DNA from: Rosa chinensis
Taxonomy: Eukaryota; Streptophyta; Magnoliopsida; Rosales; Rosaceae
Direction: 5' to 3'
Assembly: GCF_002994745.2 (NCBI RefSeq)
Contig: NC_037094.1
Coordinates: 43,723,139 to 43,787,138 of the forward strand
Length of the DNA stretch: 64,000 bases
The position numbers were made by a program, and so were the translations under genes. Below, in pieces: positions 37,064 through 50,384 of this stretch. The notes under the pieces were generated by a model that had not been told where the DNA came from, ran no database searches, and saw nothing but the letters and a program-made list of their open reading frames with translations. Each line of letters begins with the position of its first letter. Positions within the stretch are counted from its first letter, which is position 1.

Positions 37064-39051
37064 GTGGATGATGAACTCAAAAGTGAATTCTCAAAATTAA
37101 CCCTGTTGACAATTATTAGTCTATAGCAAGTAGGGATCGTTCTATCCGAGGATTGAGGGTGCTCCTGTCATTTAAACGTCAAGAAAAGAATATTAATTAG
37201 AGATACACAATATATACGAAAATTACAAAGAAATAAAGGGGATTTCGAAATTGATCTATTTACTAACTAATTATCTAACTAACTAATTACATTGACCAAT
37301 CAACCAAGAATCAAGATAAGATGGACGGATGAGACGCATTGATGAAGTTAACAATCTTTAACACGAATTCAAGACTACAAACCATAGTTTACTAATCAAA
37401 ACACATATTTGAACGAAATCAATCAAGAACAAACCATGAACGCATGCATAAATTCTTTTTACTTTCCTTTGTTAAATTAATTAGATGAACGCACCATAGT
37501 CAACCCTATTAAACATGCTATGCTAGTGAGTGATCAATCCAATAACACACATATTCAACGCAAGAAGTACTTAGAATGTTTGATTGATTTAAGAAAAAAA
37601 CACAAGTTAGAACGCTAATCAAGCATACAATTCTCTTTGTTGATTTACTTAAGTAATTATAGGTTTTCCACTTTAATTAACAAGACCTAGTACTCTAGCA
37701 TCTTATTATGGATTCAATCATGCAATTCGAAACCTAAGTTGGCCATCAAAGAAATCAAAAACATAATAGGTGGGATTGAAGAACAAAACCAACAAACATT
37801 CAAGAACATAAAAAGAAATCGAAAACTATAAATTTGAAAATCCTAAAACGAATTCATGCTGCAAGGTTATTGAAAACTAAACATCAAAACATATACTTTA
37901 ATCTTACATGAAATCGCAACATCCAAGAAAACAAAAAACATAGAATGCTATAGAATCTGATTTTTAAGTTACAAAACAAAGAAAACCGAAAACAAAGATT
38001 AGGGTTCATGGTTACACTTTTAAAGAGACTTGAAGGACACAAGAAGATTTTCAAAGGTGGTGGACGGCAAGGATGGAGGATGAACTTGCTTCACGGCTTC
38101 AAAATCTTGAACACTTGGAGAGGCCGAAACTTTGAGAGAAGAAAGGAGAGGAATTGCGATTTTGATTTAGGGTTTCTTGATGATTTTGACATTGAATACT
38201 TCCCCTTATATATAGTGCACGGCCTAGGTTAGAGTTTCCTAGGAATTCTTCTTTTGTGACATTATTCAACCAATAAGAAAATTCTGTTTGAATTAGAGAA
38301 TAAGTCACCTTAGTCTTGGCTGAATTCTCCATATATTTAGACCATATTTCGGCCTCCTTGGGATTAGGAATCATATTCCAACACTTATTCCTATATTTTC
38401 TTCTCCAAAATTTCATAGAAATCCGAAAATATTCCTATAATATAATTGCCAAAATCTTCTTAATATTCATCGTATTTCTCACTGAAAAAAGCAATTAGAA
38501 TGGGCCATGGACTCCTCAAAACGTCATGGAAGGATCTAGAGACTCATGTGCAAATCACATGTTTCAATCTTTAGGCCAGACTTCTCAATTGGACAATTTC
38601 GATGCCCATTCCTTTGTTGCCGAAATTTCTTGTGCATTCTAGAACATTCTTGAGCAATCTTGAAGCCACAACATCTCATAGCACCACCAGGACTCCTAGT
38701 GTCATCAAGTTTCCTAGTCCAACTAGGACTCTGTCATTTCTCATTTCCGAACATCATTTTTCCGAGCTCACTCCTAGTTGACTTAGGATTCCTACTTCAA
38801 CTGGGATTCCTTTTCCTGGTAGGATTAGGAAAGCTTCATTTCTCCATTTCTTTCCCATTTCTGCGCCACATTTCCTCCCTGCCTTCATTTCTTTCATTTC
38901 CTGCTCTTTTGAGCTCATTTCTTGCGTTTGGAGCTCAAATGTATCTAATTACAATAAAGTAAGTTAGAAATGATATTGTTAAAGGAATAACTTAGTGAAA
39001 TGTAGGAGAAATGACACTAAAAACATAGGAAATATTGGTTCGATCAGTGGA
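37064..39051 (-). repeat. Athila-like solo LTR with GTGGA target duplication
   Basis: The LTR is 37069-39046 (1978 bp), starting TGATGAACTC and ending TTCGATCA. GTGGA occurs at 37064-37068 and 39047-39051. Its start resembles the complete element's LTR ('tagggatcgttctatccgaggattgaggg'), showing the same orientation. A TATATATAGTG box near 38210 and CCTAG inverted motifs (38690-38840) are present. No internal region remains, so it arose by LTR-LTR recombination. Confidence 0.9.
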
Positions 39052-39502
39052 AGAAGCTCCGCCCTATAATTTATCTATAATTTATCTATTATAGGGAGGC
39101 AAAAGTCAAAACTTTAATTTTTTTTTCATCTCCAACTCCAACAGATTCCTTATTTTACAGCAATCTCTAAAATCTCCATAATTCTTCCTTAAAATTTTAA
39201 AGATTTCTGTAAATTTTGGGAATTTGATTTTCTCTTTCCTCACTATCTCTAAAATGAGGATAGTTATAAGGAATTTGTTGCAGCAAAATATGCTTATTTT
39301 TTTTCCTAAAATAGAGAAAAATCAAAATATAGGAAAGCTGTTGGAGTTGCTCTAACTGACCAGCATGTTATAGCTCACCGACAATTACATTGTGTGATCG
39401 GAGGTAATTGCTAATTTACGATAAATAGTAGATCATCAGTGACCAATTTAGTAAGTAAATAGGCAATTAACTTTGATTTTGGTTTATAGATTCACTTGTT
39501 CT

Positions 39503-39555
39503 AAGAGAATGATATTCCTTTGACCCAAAAAAAAAGAAAAAAGAGAATGATATTC
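39503..39555. repeat. Tiny retroposed insert flanked by 15-bp direct repeats
   Basis: AAGAGAATGATATTC occurs at 39503-39517 and 39541-39555 around 23 bases ending in a poly-A stretch (CTTTGACCCAAAA...). This looks like a LINE 3' end truncated to a few bases. It lies about 0.5 kb upstream of the PIP5K transcript. Confidence 0.55.
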
Positions 39556-39699
39556 TTCTCTTTACCTTTTCATGCAGGAAGAAGAGAATCCGGTAATTCG
39601 CATTTCGCAACTTGCGAGTATTCCTACAGGAAGTGAGGTTGTTGATTGGCCGTTTTCTTACCAGCCACATGCGCCTGATTAACTGAAAAGACTGGTCAG

Positions 39700-39990
39700 A
39701 GTGGCCCACGTGATGGCTTCGGTACGCCGTGACACACCCGAACACAGCCCCCCGTATGCTTCCCACAGCAGACAGACATATATGCTGCTAAGATCGAACG
39801 CCCCCGCCCGCTTTCTCTGCCAACCAATCACAGATCACGCGTCCGTCAGGTCGCGGGTCCCGCTTGACGATTTTCCAAAGGGAGAAACAGAGGAGGTGGG
39901 GTCCAGATGACAGTGGGTTGCCACGTGTCGAGATTCCGAACCAGCTGAGCCCAAAGGATCCTTTTTCCCTCCTCCCTCTCACCTTCATCA
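39700..39990 (+). promoter_or_regulatory. Putative PIP5K promoter with two CACGTG boxes
   Basis: GC-richer than its surroundings. CACGTG palindromes lie at 39707-39712 and 39922-39927; the latter is in the context CCACGTGTC, an ABRE/G-box core bound by bZIP factors. A GA/CT-rich leader follows (40056-40082). No clear TATA box, so the transcription start is only inferred near 39990-40010. Confidence 0.5.
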
Positions 39991-39999
39991 TTTCAGGTG

Positions 40000-41668
40000 C
40001 AGAAAAAAGGAAGAGAAATGATTGGAAGAAACAAAGGAGAGTCGTCTCCGTTTCAGAGAGAGAGAGAGAGACAGAGAGAGAGTCTGAATCGGATGGTGGA
40101 GAGTCTCTGTCAATTAGGGTTTTAGGTCGGCTTGAACAGTTGCTCCCCCTCTATTATTACTTGTGGCTCTGAATTTGCTTCTTTGGGGGCTTCCATTCTT
40201 CATTGTTCGAGCTCAGTTTTGGAGGTCAACTTTTCAGTCTAATCGAAGCCAGGTGAGAGCTCATTTGAATCATCAATTATATATATGTGTGGCTAGCTTT
40301 ACTGGATCCTCATTTTGTTGATATATCTATAAACTTCGATTCAGTTCTCAGGTTTCTGTATCGGAAAAAAACTCCGATACAGAAACCTGAGAACTGAAAT
40401 CAGTAGCCCAGACTGAAAAAAATGCGTGCTAAGCGGTAGCCGATAAAGCTGAAATTTCCATTTTACTTGAAGTTGATTATTGCATACTAATTGACAAGCT
40501 TCAAAACGATGACTGCAAGATGATTAACGAGGTCTAAGATGACTGTGAATCAGAAAGTGTTTGTCTACATGAATTATGAGATTAATTGGAATTTTTTTTT
40601 TTGTTGTAAATAATTAGAATATCATGGATTAAGGTTGTATGATATTACTTTTATCAGTCAGTTTTAGGATCTCTTGCAGTACATTTAGTACATGAGTGCT
40701 CCTAGAGTTCTTTTCAAATAGTAATTTGTTACTGATTTTTTTGGAGTGGAACTGTCTTAAAAAGTAGGAAGATACACTTCACTTGTGGCTCACTGTGGTT
40801 TCTATTTTTATCCAAATATGATGCCATATGGTGGCATTAAGCAAGTAATATGATCTATGGTTTAAATTTGGAAGTGTGTGATTAGGATAACGAGCCAACC
40901 TTGGATTTGTATTTTTATCTTGATTTGAAGTTTTCATAGAAAATTCTCTTGCATAATTATTTCGGGACTTTTTGGTTAAGGTTCGGAATTGATATGCGGT
41001 AGCTAATTGTGCTTTAGCACTTGGTGATTTGGTTTTTGATATAGAGTTATGATGTATGGTGGGCTGGTATCTTAATTGTGCTTTGGCACTTGACAATTGA
41101 GAAGTTTATGTGGTTATGAGACGAGACTCCTTTCTGCAAGCTCAAAATTGTTGAATCATTTTTGGATCAGTGTGTGTTAAAACATATGTCGTATATAGGA
41201 CAAATAATGATCTAAATAACCCAAAATATGTGTGGAACTTTTCCAATACCATAAGTGAGAATGCAAAAGAACAAGCATTATGAGAAATGATGCTCATTTT
41301 TCACCTGTAAGAAAATGAGGAAAAGGAACATCATAATATCCCAATTGATCAGGAAATGAGTGCCTGCAAGGACTGAGGATGTTTTTCAGTGATGCAAATT
41401 TATGAAATATATTGATATTTTTGTCATTTCATCTTTTCTTTAGGGTTGATATATTGACTTTCAGATCAAAAAATTATTGCCTATTTGTTTAATGGATATC
41501 TTTCATATTTACAGCCAAACCCTCCTTCTGCTTCTATATTACTGAAAAGGCGATTGAAGACTCTAGTCGTCATACTACTTGCTGTCCTTTCAAGAGTTTG
41601 AAAGCCTGTATGAGAAGGAAATTTATGAACGATATCAAAGACAGATAAACTAAGTATTATATGCTACA
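40000..41668 (+). other. PIP5K 5' UTR exon 1 and leader intron
   Basis: The leader exon ends at 40252 (AAGCCAG|GTGAGAG) and the next leader exon begins at 41515 after TTTACAG, giving an intron of 1262 bp. A leader intron of this kind often raises expression. It holds the perfect hairpin at 40340-40398. Start of transcription is a guess. Confidence 0.6.
40340..40398. repeat. Perfect 26-bp inverted repeat with 7-base loop
   Basis: Left stem 40340-40365, loop 40366-40372 (AAAAAAC), right stem 40373-40398; all 26 pairs match. Pairing continues outward with a one-base bulge. It lies in the leader intron of the PIP5K gene. Confidence 0.95.
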
Positions 41669-44600
41669 ATGGAGGACAGTGAAAGGTAACAATTCTGTGG
41701 TTTGATCTTTCACTTGTCTCTCTTGACTTTCCCCATCTTGACTTGGGCTACAGACATAACATCATTTTACTGTTCATTTTTCTGCTTTTTCTGTATCTCA
41801 GTGAAAAAGCCTTCTCAAATAGGGACGTTTATATTGGAAAGTTTAAGGGAATTCTGCCACATGGTAAGGGTAAATATGCATGGTCTGATGGAACAATCTA
41901 CGAGGGGGACTGGGAAGAAGGAAAAATGACAGGCAAAGGGCAGATGATTTGGACATCAGGAGCAAAATACGTTGGTGATTTCTCTGGCGGTTACCTTCAT
42001 GGTTATGGCATCTTTACTGGACCTGATGGTTCTCTTTATCAGGGTTGTTGGAGGATGAATATTCAGCATGGGATTGGGAAAAAGCAGTATTCTAATTCAG
42101 ATATTTATGAAGGATCATGGAAGGAAGGAGTACATGAAGGTAATGGTAGGTATTCCTGGAATAGTGGGAATACGTACGTAGGGAGTTGGAAAGGTGGGAA
42201 AATGTGTGGTAGAGGGGTCATGAAATGGGACAATGGGGATCTTTTCAACGGCTTCTGGTTAAATGGGTTAAGAGATGGGTCTGGAATTTATAGGTTTGCA
42301 GATGGGGGATACTATTTTGGAACATGGAGTCGGGGCCTAAAGGATGGAAAAGGCACATTCTATCCAGCTGGAACTAAACATCCCTCCTTAAAGAAGTGGT
42401 GCAGCTCTCTAGGTTATTACGATGATGGAAAAGGTTTGTTGTCTGGATCATTGTTAAATTCAGAAGAAGGAAAGGCTAGACCAAGTGTAAAGCGTTGTCT
42501 TTCTGAGAAAACCTCTGGCGGTGGAATTTTAAGAAATTCAAGTCGTATATCACACAAATGTATGTCGTTAGATAAAAACTGGACCCATTTGGATCCTGCT
42601 AAAGAATTTTTAATGTATGGCTCCTCACGTACATTGTCCCATAACTCCGAGGATGGTCAACATGAGGCGCAAGATAACAATTGTTTAGTCTATGAGAGAG
42701 AATACATGCAAGGGGTGTTGATCAAAGAAAAAGTTAAGAATAATATGGAGATGTCAAAGAAAGGTAAACAACGAAAAGTGAAGGAGGCAAAGAAGTCCTG
42801 CATTGACTTTTTGAGAGGCAACAGGAGCTATTATTTAATGCTAAATCTGCAACTTGGTATCAGGTAAATTGCTTTACCCATATCTTTGAGTCTCAAACTA
42901 TTAATGATACTCTCTGCACAAAGATGTCCATTCAATCTTGGACATACTCTTTAGTTTGTATGTTCACGTGCGCTGATTCTTCAAATTCTATGGCACTGGC
43001 GCTGAGCTTTATTTTACCTGATGTCTGAAAATTGGCGATTGAAATTTTTGACTAGGTGCAACATGTGATTGCATAAGAACTTGTCTGCCAGTAATTTGTT
43101 AACTGAATTAATTGACCTCAAGTAGCTGGATTATGTCATATGTTCTCCCTGGTTATTACTTTTGGAATCATATGTGTTGATCATGGTGCAGGCTGAATAC
43201 TCTCTTCATAGTTACCTATGTAACAAAAAAATGCCCCTTTCATAAGTTGACACTTTCATCTATACTTTGCAAAAACAAAATTTACTTTTGAGAAATTGCT
43301 ATAATAATATGATATAGGTTTGAACTCCCAAGTGAGATAACAGTTTAATCGGGCAGTCTGCCTAATTATGTGTTTTTGGTAGGATTTGTTACACTTACTA
43401 AATATTCTGGTTGAAGTTCACAGATACACTGTTGGGAAGATCACACCAGTTCCTGTACGTGAAGTTCGATCATCTGATTTTGGAGATCGAGCAAGAATAA
43501 GGATGTATTTTCCTAGAAAGGGTTCTCAGTTTACACCTCCACATTATTCAATAGATTTTTCTTGGAAAGACTATTGCCCTATGGTCTTCAGGTACACTTT
43601 TCTAATGCACATTGCCTAAACTGTAAAAATGAGCGACATGATAAGCATCATGCATTTGAATTGGTTGGTTTCTAACTTTCTACTAGAGCACATTTGTCTG
43701 CATAGATCTCCATCAATGTAACTCTTAAGCTATCTATTAGTATTTTCGTCCATTCTAATTGATAGAGTCTACTTTGAGGTTTCCCTCTTTGGTTTTGGAC
43801 TTTTGGTTGATCTGTTTGGCTTTATTTTTACTTCATTTTGTTTTTGGAATTTTGTTTCTTCTTTCCATGTTATACATGCTTTAATCATATACACATCCCA
43901 ATCTTGCAAGTATATGTTTCTCCTATATGCGAATAAGCAATTTTGAGTTTCCTTGTGCTAATAAACAGTAACATTTCAGGAATTTAAGGGAGATGTTCAA
44001 ATTAGATGCAGCAGAGTACATGATGTCCATTTGTGGTGATGATGGCTTAAGAGAGCTCTCTTCTCCAGGGAAAAGTGGCAGTATCTTCTATCTTTCTCAT
44101 GATGATAGATTTGTGATTAAGACTTTAAAGAAAACTGAACTGAAGGTTTGAACACATGCAAACTTCTCTGCTAAGTTATATATGATGCAGTATAATCACT
44201 GCCTAGACACCAGGATCAACAAACTCTAAGGTATAGGGCTTTAACACACAGGTTTTGTAGGGTAGAAAGTGAAAACTAAGAACTAGGATTCCCTCCCAGG
44301 TTTCTCACTCACACACAAGGCTTCACACCAACACTCCAATCTCTGGAAAACTCAGAAACACTCTGAAATTTTTATTCATCACCACATATCTGGCCACTTA
44401 GCACTTACACTTATTTATATTTGAGCAGATAGCTCATATTAACTAGCATTAAAGACTCTTTCATAGCTAGGGCTGTTACACTTCACAAAACTGAAGCATA
44501 AAAGACCTAATAAAGGAATTTAAACTCCTAACTGAAACTGAAATAATGAAGAAACCTTAAAAATCCCAAACTGAAACTGACCCAAACTGAAACTGAAAGA

Positions 44601-47600
44601 CACCTGCCTAGAGACTTCTAGACTGAAAGCAATTAATCAAACCATATGGAAAGGGAATGACTAGCTGCTCTCTTTTTCCATTTCTTTCGCTCATAAACCT
44701 TAAAAGGTTTGGCTATGATGTCCTCATCAATATACCTTGTAGTCAAAATTCCTATTGAACCGATACAGTTTATTTGTCCTTTGGAATCAACTGAACTTAG
44801 CAGTTGGCCCACTCTTATCAAGATCCTCCATTTTTTTCCCCTACAAAAATCTTCTTTTATGTTGTTTTTTTGTTTTGTTTCACTGTTAAAATGGATTCTT
44901 AGTTTCGTAGTTTTTATAGGGGTGCATTGTCTTTTGTCTAGGTCCCTTTCTTTCTTATATAATTAAGTAAGAAAATATGTTAATAGATGTTTGTACCAAT
45001 CTAAAGGCGCTTTTTGGCAGTGCTTTTGGAGGAAGTGCTTTTGCTCAGTGGTGCACGTTTTAGATGTACATAAATTTTATGAAAGTTAAGTGCTTCCTGA
45101 GAAGTCACCTGACAGGTGCTTCTCCAGAAAAGCCCCAAGAGCTTCTATAACCCAGAAAGTACTTTAAACTATATTTGTCAAACCTTACCTAAAGTGTCTT
45201 TTGTTTTCTGAACGTGCTTTTGGCATCTAAAAACATGACCTAACTCTGAATATCAATTTGTATTTGCATGTCTGCTTGAAAACATGTTGTCAAAGTTCTT
45301 CATGTAGAAGAAGTTATAACCAACAGAGTGAAAAAGAAAGCTTCTCCAACTCCCACCCATTGAACAACATGCCGCTCTTCCCAATCCGAGAACCTTTTGT
45401 AGAAAATACTAGAGGAAACCTGCACAGAATTGGACAAATCCTCCTTTTTTTTTTTTTTTTTTTCTAAGAACAGAAAAAAAAAATATCAAATTAATATTGA
45501 ATTATCATTTAAATAAGAAATAAAATCATGTGAGATGTAATCCTAGAATACATCATGACATGACCAGCTCAAAGTACCTTTGCCAATTCTCCGTGGTTTC
45601 TTTGGTTTTGAGAAACCGTCAGGCATGTAGCCTATGAGGGTACAAGACCTTAAGTAAACCTTAGATACATAAAGTCATCTGCAGACCACACTATTTAGGT
45701 ATTAACTTAGAATGATATCTAGTAATTATGTTAGAATAAAACTTCACGCGCGCGCGTGCACAGACACGCATGTATATGGTATAATATTTTTGAAAAGTAT
45801 ATTTATATGGTATATTATAATTATTTATTATATTTGTATGATACACATAATTATTGGGGGTTAGAACCTAGGATTTAAGAGTTAGCTCGGTCCATACTCA
45901 CTCTTTACAACTGGGCCAACTGTGGGGTCTCTGAATTTCTGACCTGCCACTTGCCAAAATCCTGAAGTTGTTGGCTCAGAAACTACTTACCAGGAATTGT
46001 GCAGATTTATTTGAAACTGTTACTTCTTTCTGGGGCTAAATCAGATTTTTATTGCTTTAAAGGTCAGTTCCAATGATTTGAAGGGGTTTCCACGACTTAT
46101 CATTAGGTAAAGACTTCTATGCGATCAGTATCTGTTGATTTGATGGCTCAAATTGATGCCAACAACACCTTAAAAAACATGAATGAATGAAGGCTTTTAT
46201 TTTACATCGACTCTGGTGGTCAAAGGGTGCTGTTGAGGTGGACTTGCTAGTTGCCTAGTGTCTTCAAAGGCTACCAAGTGTATATAATATATTATGGTTT
46301 ACTTAAGGTCTTGTAAACCTTAGATGCCAAGGCTCAGTTTGGTGGAGAACTCCTTTATGAATGTTGAAGGGAAACAGAGTGTTGCTGAAATGATCACTTA
46401 ATTTAACATGAATGCATGATCCTTGGCATGTTACTTCTAATTAGATCTGTAGATCAGAGTTTTTTGTCCGATTCCTGGCAAACCGGTAATTGCACTTGGA
46501 TAGTGTCAGCGAACTGCAATTCCCACCTTCTCTCTCGGAAGGCTTTTGTTGTAATTTTGTATTATCTCCAGCCCCTTTATCCCTTGTAGAATTTAATATA
46601 CAAGATTGTAGCCGAGAGAGGATGCTGCTTTGGAAAATGACATGCTGATATGTCAAAGACAAAGCATTTGTTTGAAGATGCTGCAGAGAGATTGTGGGAA
46701 GTCAGGATGGTTCTTTGTTGTTTTTTAGATGGATAGTACACTAGGTGAGGTATATGTGAATGCCAAGGCCCATGGGTTCAGGTGATGAAAGAGAAATAAG
46801 TGGTGAATTTAAGCCTTCTCCATGGCTGACTTTTGGTTTTGTCTGTCAATGTTGCATTTATTTGATAGTCAAATACTTATTTGTATTTCTTTTGCCCTTT
46901 TGGCACAATCAATTGATAGGACTTGAATTACTTTTTCTTCTATAATTTTAGTTTTATTTTTATCTATGATATAAAAAGTTCAAGACCTTGTTAGTTCTTT
47001 CTTATGAAAGTCTGGCATGTTGAGATGACTTACATTTTTTTCTTTCTTATAAAGGTTCTGCTCAGGATGCTGCCTAGCTATTATTCCCATGTAGGAGAAC
47101 ATGAAAACACTCTCATAACAAAGTTTTTTGGGCTCCATAGGATAACATTAAAAACTCGAAGAAAGGTACCTGGCTACATAACTCTGTCAGATTACCCTAG
47201 TTTCAATTCTGACTTTATTGTCAGGTCTGAATGGTGTGACTACTTCTATATTTAATATTTTCAGGTACGCTTTGTGGTCATGGGGAATATGTTTTGCACT
47301 GAATTACGAATTCATCGCCGTTTTGATTTGAAGGGTTCAACTCTTGGAAGATGCACGGATCCAGATAAGATAAAAGAAAATACCACATTGAAAGATCTTG
47401 ATCTGCCATTTGAATTTCATATGGACAAATTATTGCGAAAGGCCCTTTTTAAGTAAGTCCTTTTCAAAACTGTATTTTTGTTGTGCCAATATCTTTTGTT
47501 GATCATATTCCGAATCTGTAAAACAATGGATTTATACCTGCGTCAGAGTTGGGCCGAAATGATACTTATTTTCTGCCTTATAAAATCTATTTTTTATTTT

Positions 47601-49745
47601 CCCTTGCATTGTTCATTGTTGATTTCCATCTATAAACACTACATATCAGTAGCAGACCTGTATTTTATTCTTTGGGAAACAACGAGTTGGGATTCTTTAT
47701 GAAGTTTCAATACTCTACAGTGATCCATCATCATTTTGCCTCTTATAGTAGAAGAGTTGTGGCCGAAAGACTAATATATGCAAAAGAGAGCTCATCATTG
47801 TTTTCTACGTGTCACTGTCGACTGTCTGAATAAGTTTTTCCATATAACCCTGTTTGGAAATTTCCTTCCTCATTTTGCAGACAAATATCACTGGACTGCA
47901 AGTTCTTAGAATCTCAGCATATAATTGATTATAGCCTTCTGTTGGGACTACATTTTAGAGCTCCTGAGAATCTCAAGGCATTTTCACAACCTCCTGATAC
48001 AATTCAAAATCATGATAGTTTACCTGCAGGTGATGGTAAGCATTTCTTTCTGTTAAAGAATCTCAATAAATGAACATACATCTAATCATTTGAAAATTCT
48101 CATGTCTTCTGATATCTTGTGCATTTAGTGATTGTTCTGAAAATTCTGGTTAATTTTTTTTTTCATTAACTTAATTCTTTTTTTAGCCATATTTCCTTCC
48201 AGCAGGAGTCGCTCCAAAATTTAAACTAACAATCACTCTCAGTAAAATCACACACTTAAAATCAGGACCATGCACTAAAAGTAAAATGAAATAAAAACAA
48301 ATAATATATAAGCAGCCTAGTGCTCATCAGTATATGAAGTTTTGAAAACAAACTGGTTCTAATACATAGGCAGCCTAGTTCTCATCAGTGTTTGAAGTTT
48401 TGAATGACACACTGAGATGTTGTCAGAAGTTCAGGATTTGAAACATCCCGACATCCTTAAGTGCACAGAATGTCCGTCCACCGTGTCATTGACATCTAGA
48501 CAATTGTCACCAGTTATGTTCGTCATTTTGGTTTCACTGAAAATGTAAGTGAAGGAGCCTCGGTTCTCTGACATCTTCACGGCATTTTGAAAAGGCATTG
48601 ATAAGCCCATGCAATCCCTGTTCTTTAGGCGGTGATCTGATCATGTGGTTGGATCCAGCAGCTAAAACCTGTTGTATTGAAGGCCATCAAATAAATTTCT
48701 ATGCTAGTTCTGCAAGAACCATATAGTTTTTGTTGAGATAAAAGAGAGATAATTCCTTTTATTATGGCCCAGCTGACTTGACAGATTATGGATAGTAGAA
48801 GAATATATAATGCAGGAGATGGTTGCATGCATATGTTATCCGGATGTACTTCTTTGAATAACTAATGAATCTCATAACTAAAACCGGCGTTAGGTATACG
48901 CATGCGTGCATGGTCTGGAATTGCTGGATCTTTTCAAATTGATCAACTACTTGGCATACTTTCTTGTGTGGGTTAAATGTTGAATACTCATTTTCTATGC
49001 TAGCAGGTGTGACTGCAGGAGGGCTTTCGATTCCTCCTAAAGGTCTTGTACTGGTAACCCATGAACCTGGCTCTGTGAGTACTGCTCCTGGTCCTCATAT
49101 CAGAGGAAGTACGTTGAAAGCATATTCTCTTGGTGACAAAGAAGTTGATCTTTTACTGCCTGGTACTGGAAGGTAGGTTCAATTAGTATGTTATCTTTAT
49201 CTTAGACTAGTGTTTTTTTTTTAATTAATTTTTTTTTTCTGGGAGGGGATTGAGGTAGAGATGTATTTTACTAAAATGAAACCGGGTTTTCAAGGATCTT
49301 TACCCATTGATAACAAATGTAGTGGCGTAGTTATAAACTTGTTAACATTTATATAGGAACCTTGCGCTTCTTTTCTGCTTTTATTTAAGGTCTGCAACTT
49401 TACTACCAGTGTGATAAATGCTGAGCAGCACAGTTGATGTCAAGTACTTGCATTTTTCTCAGGTTGAGAGTGCAATTGGGAGTAAACATGCCAGCTCGGG
49501 CCAATCATAAGCTTCCGCAGGATGAGGCTGATTCAACAGACGTAGAACTGTTTGAATTTTATGATGTGGTCCTGTATATGGGCATAATTGATATATTGCA
49601 GGAATACAATGTGAAAAAGAAACTTGAGCACGCATACAAATCATTGCGGTTTGATCCTCTAACCATTTCTGCTGTTGAACCCACGCTGTATGGTAAACGT
49701 TTCATCAATTTCTTGGAGAAAGTTTTCCCTAACATAGCAATATAG
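41669..49745 (+). CDS. PIP5K: Phosphatidylinositol 4-phosphate 5-kinase, MORN type (PIP5K7/8-like)
   Basis: Makes phosphatidylinositol 4,5-bisphosphate from PI4P at the plasma membrane, for trafficking, cytoskeleton and tip-growth signalling. Coding exons: 41669-41685, 41802-42863, 43424-43591, 43980-44145, 47055-47165, 47265-47452, 47881-48035, 49007-49172, 49463-49745. All junctions are GT-AG and the sum is 2316 nt, 771 aa plus stop, normal for the subfamily. The tiny first exon (MEDSE, start 41669) is supported because it joins in phase to exon 2. Eight MORN repeats fill about residues 15-195 (from [16 protein letters not shown] to [16 protein letters not shown]). After a Lys-rich linker the kinase domain starts near [10 protein letters not shown] (about 350), with [20 protein letters not shown] (G-loop and ATP Lys), [27 protein letters not shown] and [16 protein letters not shown]. 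The MORN-free kinase half is highly conserved. Intron 4 is 2.9 kb and carries repeat relics. Confidence 0.95.
44235..44680 (-). repeat. Copia-like LTR relic in PIP5K intron 4
   Basis: On the - strand, TATAAATAAGTG (about 44415) is followed by AATAAAAATTTC and a run ending GAATCCTAGTTCTTAG, the order promoter-poly(A)-like expected of a short LTR. Blocks of 'aaactgaaactga' fill its other half. No ends or coding region are seen. Confidence 0.45.
45003..45230. repeat. Possible hAT-type MITE in PIP5K intron 4
   Basis: Multiple AGTGCTTTT / AAAAGCAC-like motifs at both ends (GGCGCTTTTTGGCAGTGCTTTT near 45005; CGTGCTTTTGGCATC near 45213). Such motifs mark small non-autonomous elements common in plants. 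Ends and target duplication are not fixed. Confidence 0.35.
45740..45860. repeat. (CG)n and AT-rich simple repeats
   Basis: CGCGCGCGCG alternation at about 45747-45757 followed by a long AT-rich tract. A (CG)n run is rare in plant introns. A poly-T tract also sits at about 45445-45465. Confidence 0.7.
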
Positions 49746-50290
49746 CATAATGTTTTCTCTTTTCCTTTTTATAGTCCTCCTTGCCATATAGGAAAAGCTT
49801 TGTCTTTTGTATGTTAAAGAACAAACTATTCTTTTCACCTAATTTGTAAAGTTATGTTGTCATAGATATAACACAGATGTTCCGTTTCACTACAAGAATG
49901 TTAATGAATATTTAGCACACAATATCTATTTGTGAAATGCCAAAAGTTTTGGGATGAAAAGGATGGTTTCTATTACTTTACATGAAGCATTGAAGCACTT
50001 TAAGTTGGCTCGTTCAATATATTTTCTTTTATCCGAATTCGAAAAAGTTACAATTTCAAGCCTCTAATAGGGCAACTAAAGCTAAATTGATTTAAATTCA
50101 AAGCCAAGAGAGCAGAGAGCGGGAGCTGCTTGGACCAAAGCTGGGAGTCCTGCCCATTGTGGCTGAGCGCAACAACTGCAACAGCCACAAAATTGGTCTC
50201 CTAAAACATGAGAGTGAGATATCATCAAATTTAGCAGCTAAGAATTTTATGTGTTTAATGATAGTACAGATGAGCTAGGGAATGTCACCA
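49746..50290 (+). other. PIP5K 3' UTR and short intergenic
   Basis: Downstream of the PIP5K stop. AT-rich, no further coding potential. The end of the transcript cannot be set from sequence alone. Confidence 0.4.
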
Positions 50291-50384
50291 GGGCTGTTGA
50301 TGCAATTTTTTTTTTTGGGCAAGAGAGCATCTTAAATTAAAGAAAAAACATTACAATACAGAAGTCCCAAACAATATTAATTAG

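Noticed and set aside
39467..39766. 99-codon - frame upstream of PIP5K
   Set aside because: Runs through a poly-A/poly-F stretch and the promoter. No domain.
40340..40398. microRNA precursor
   Set aside because: The arms are only 26 bp with no mismatches, unlike plant miRNA hairpins, and there is no expression evidence. Kept as a structural finding only.
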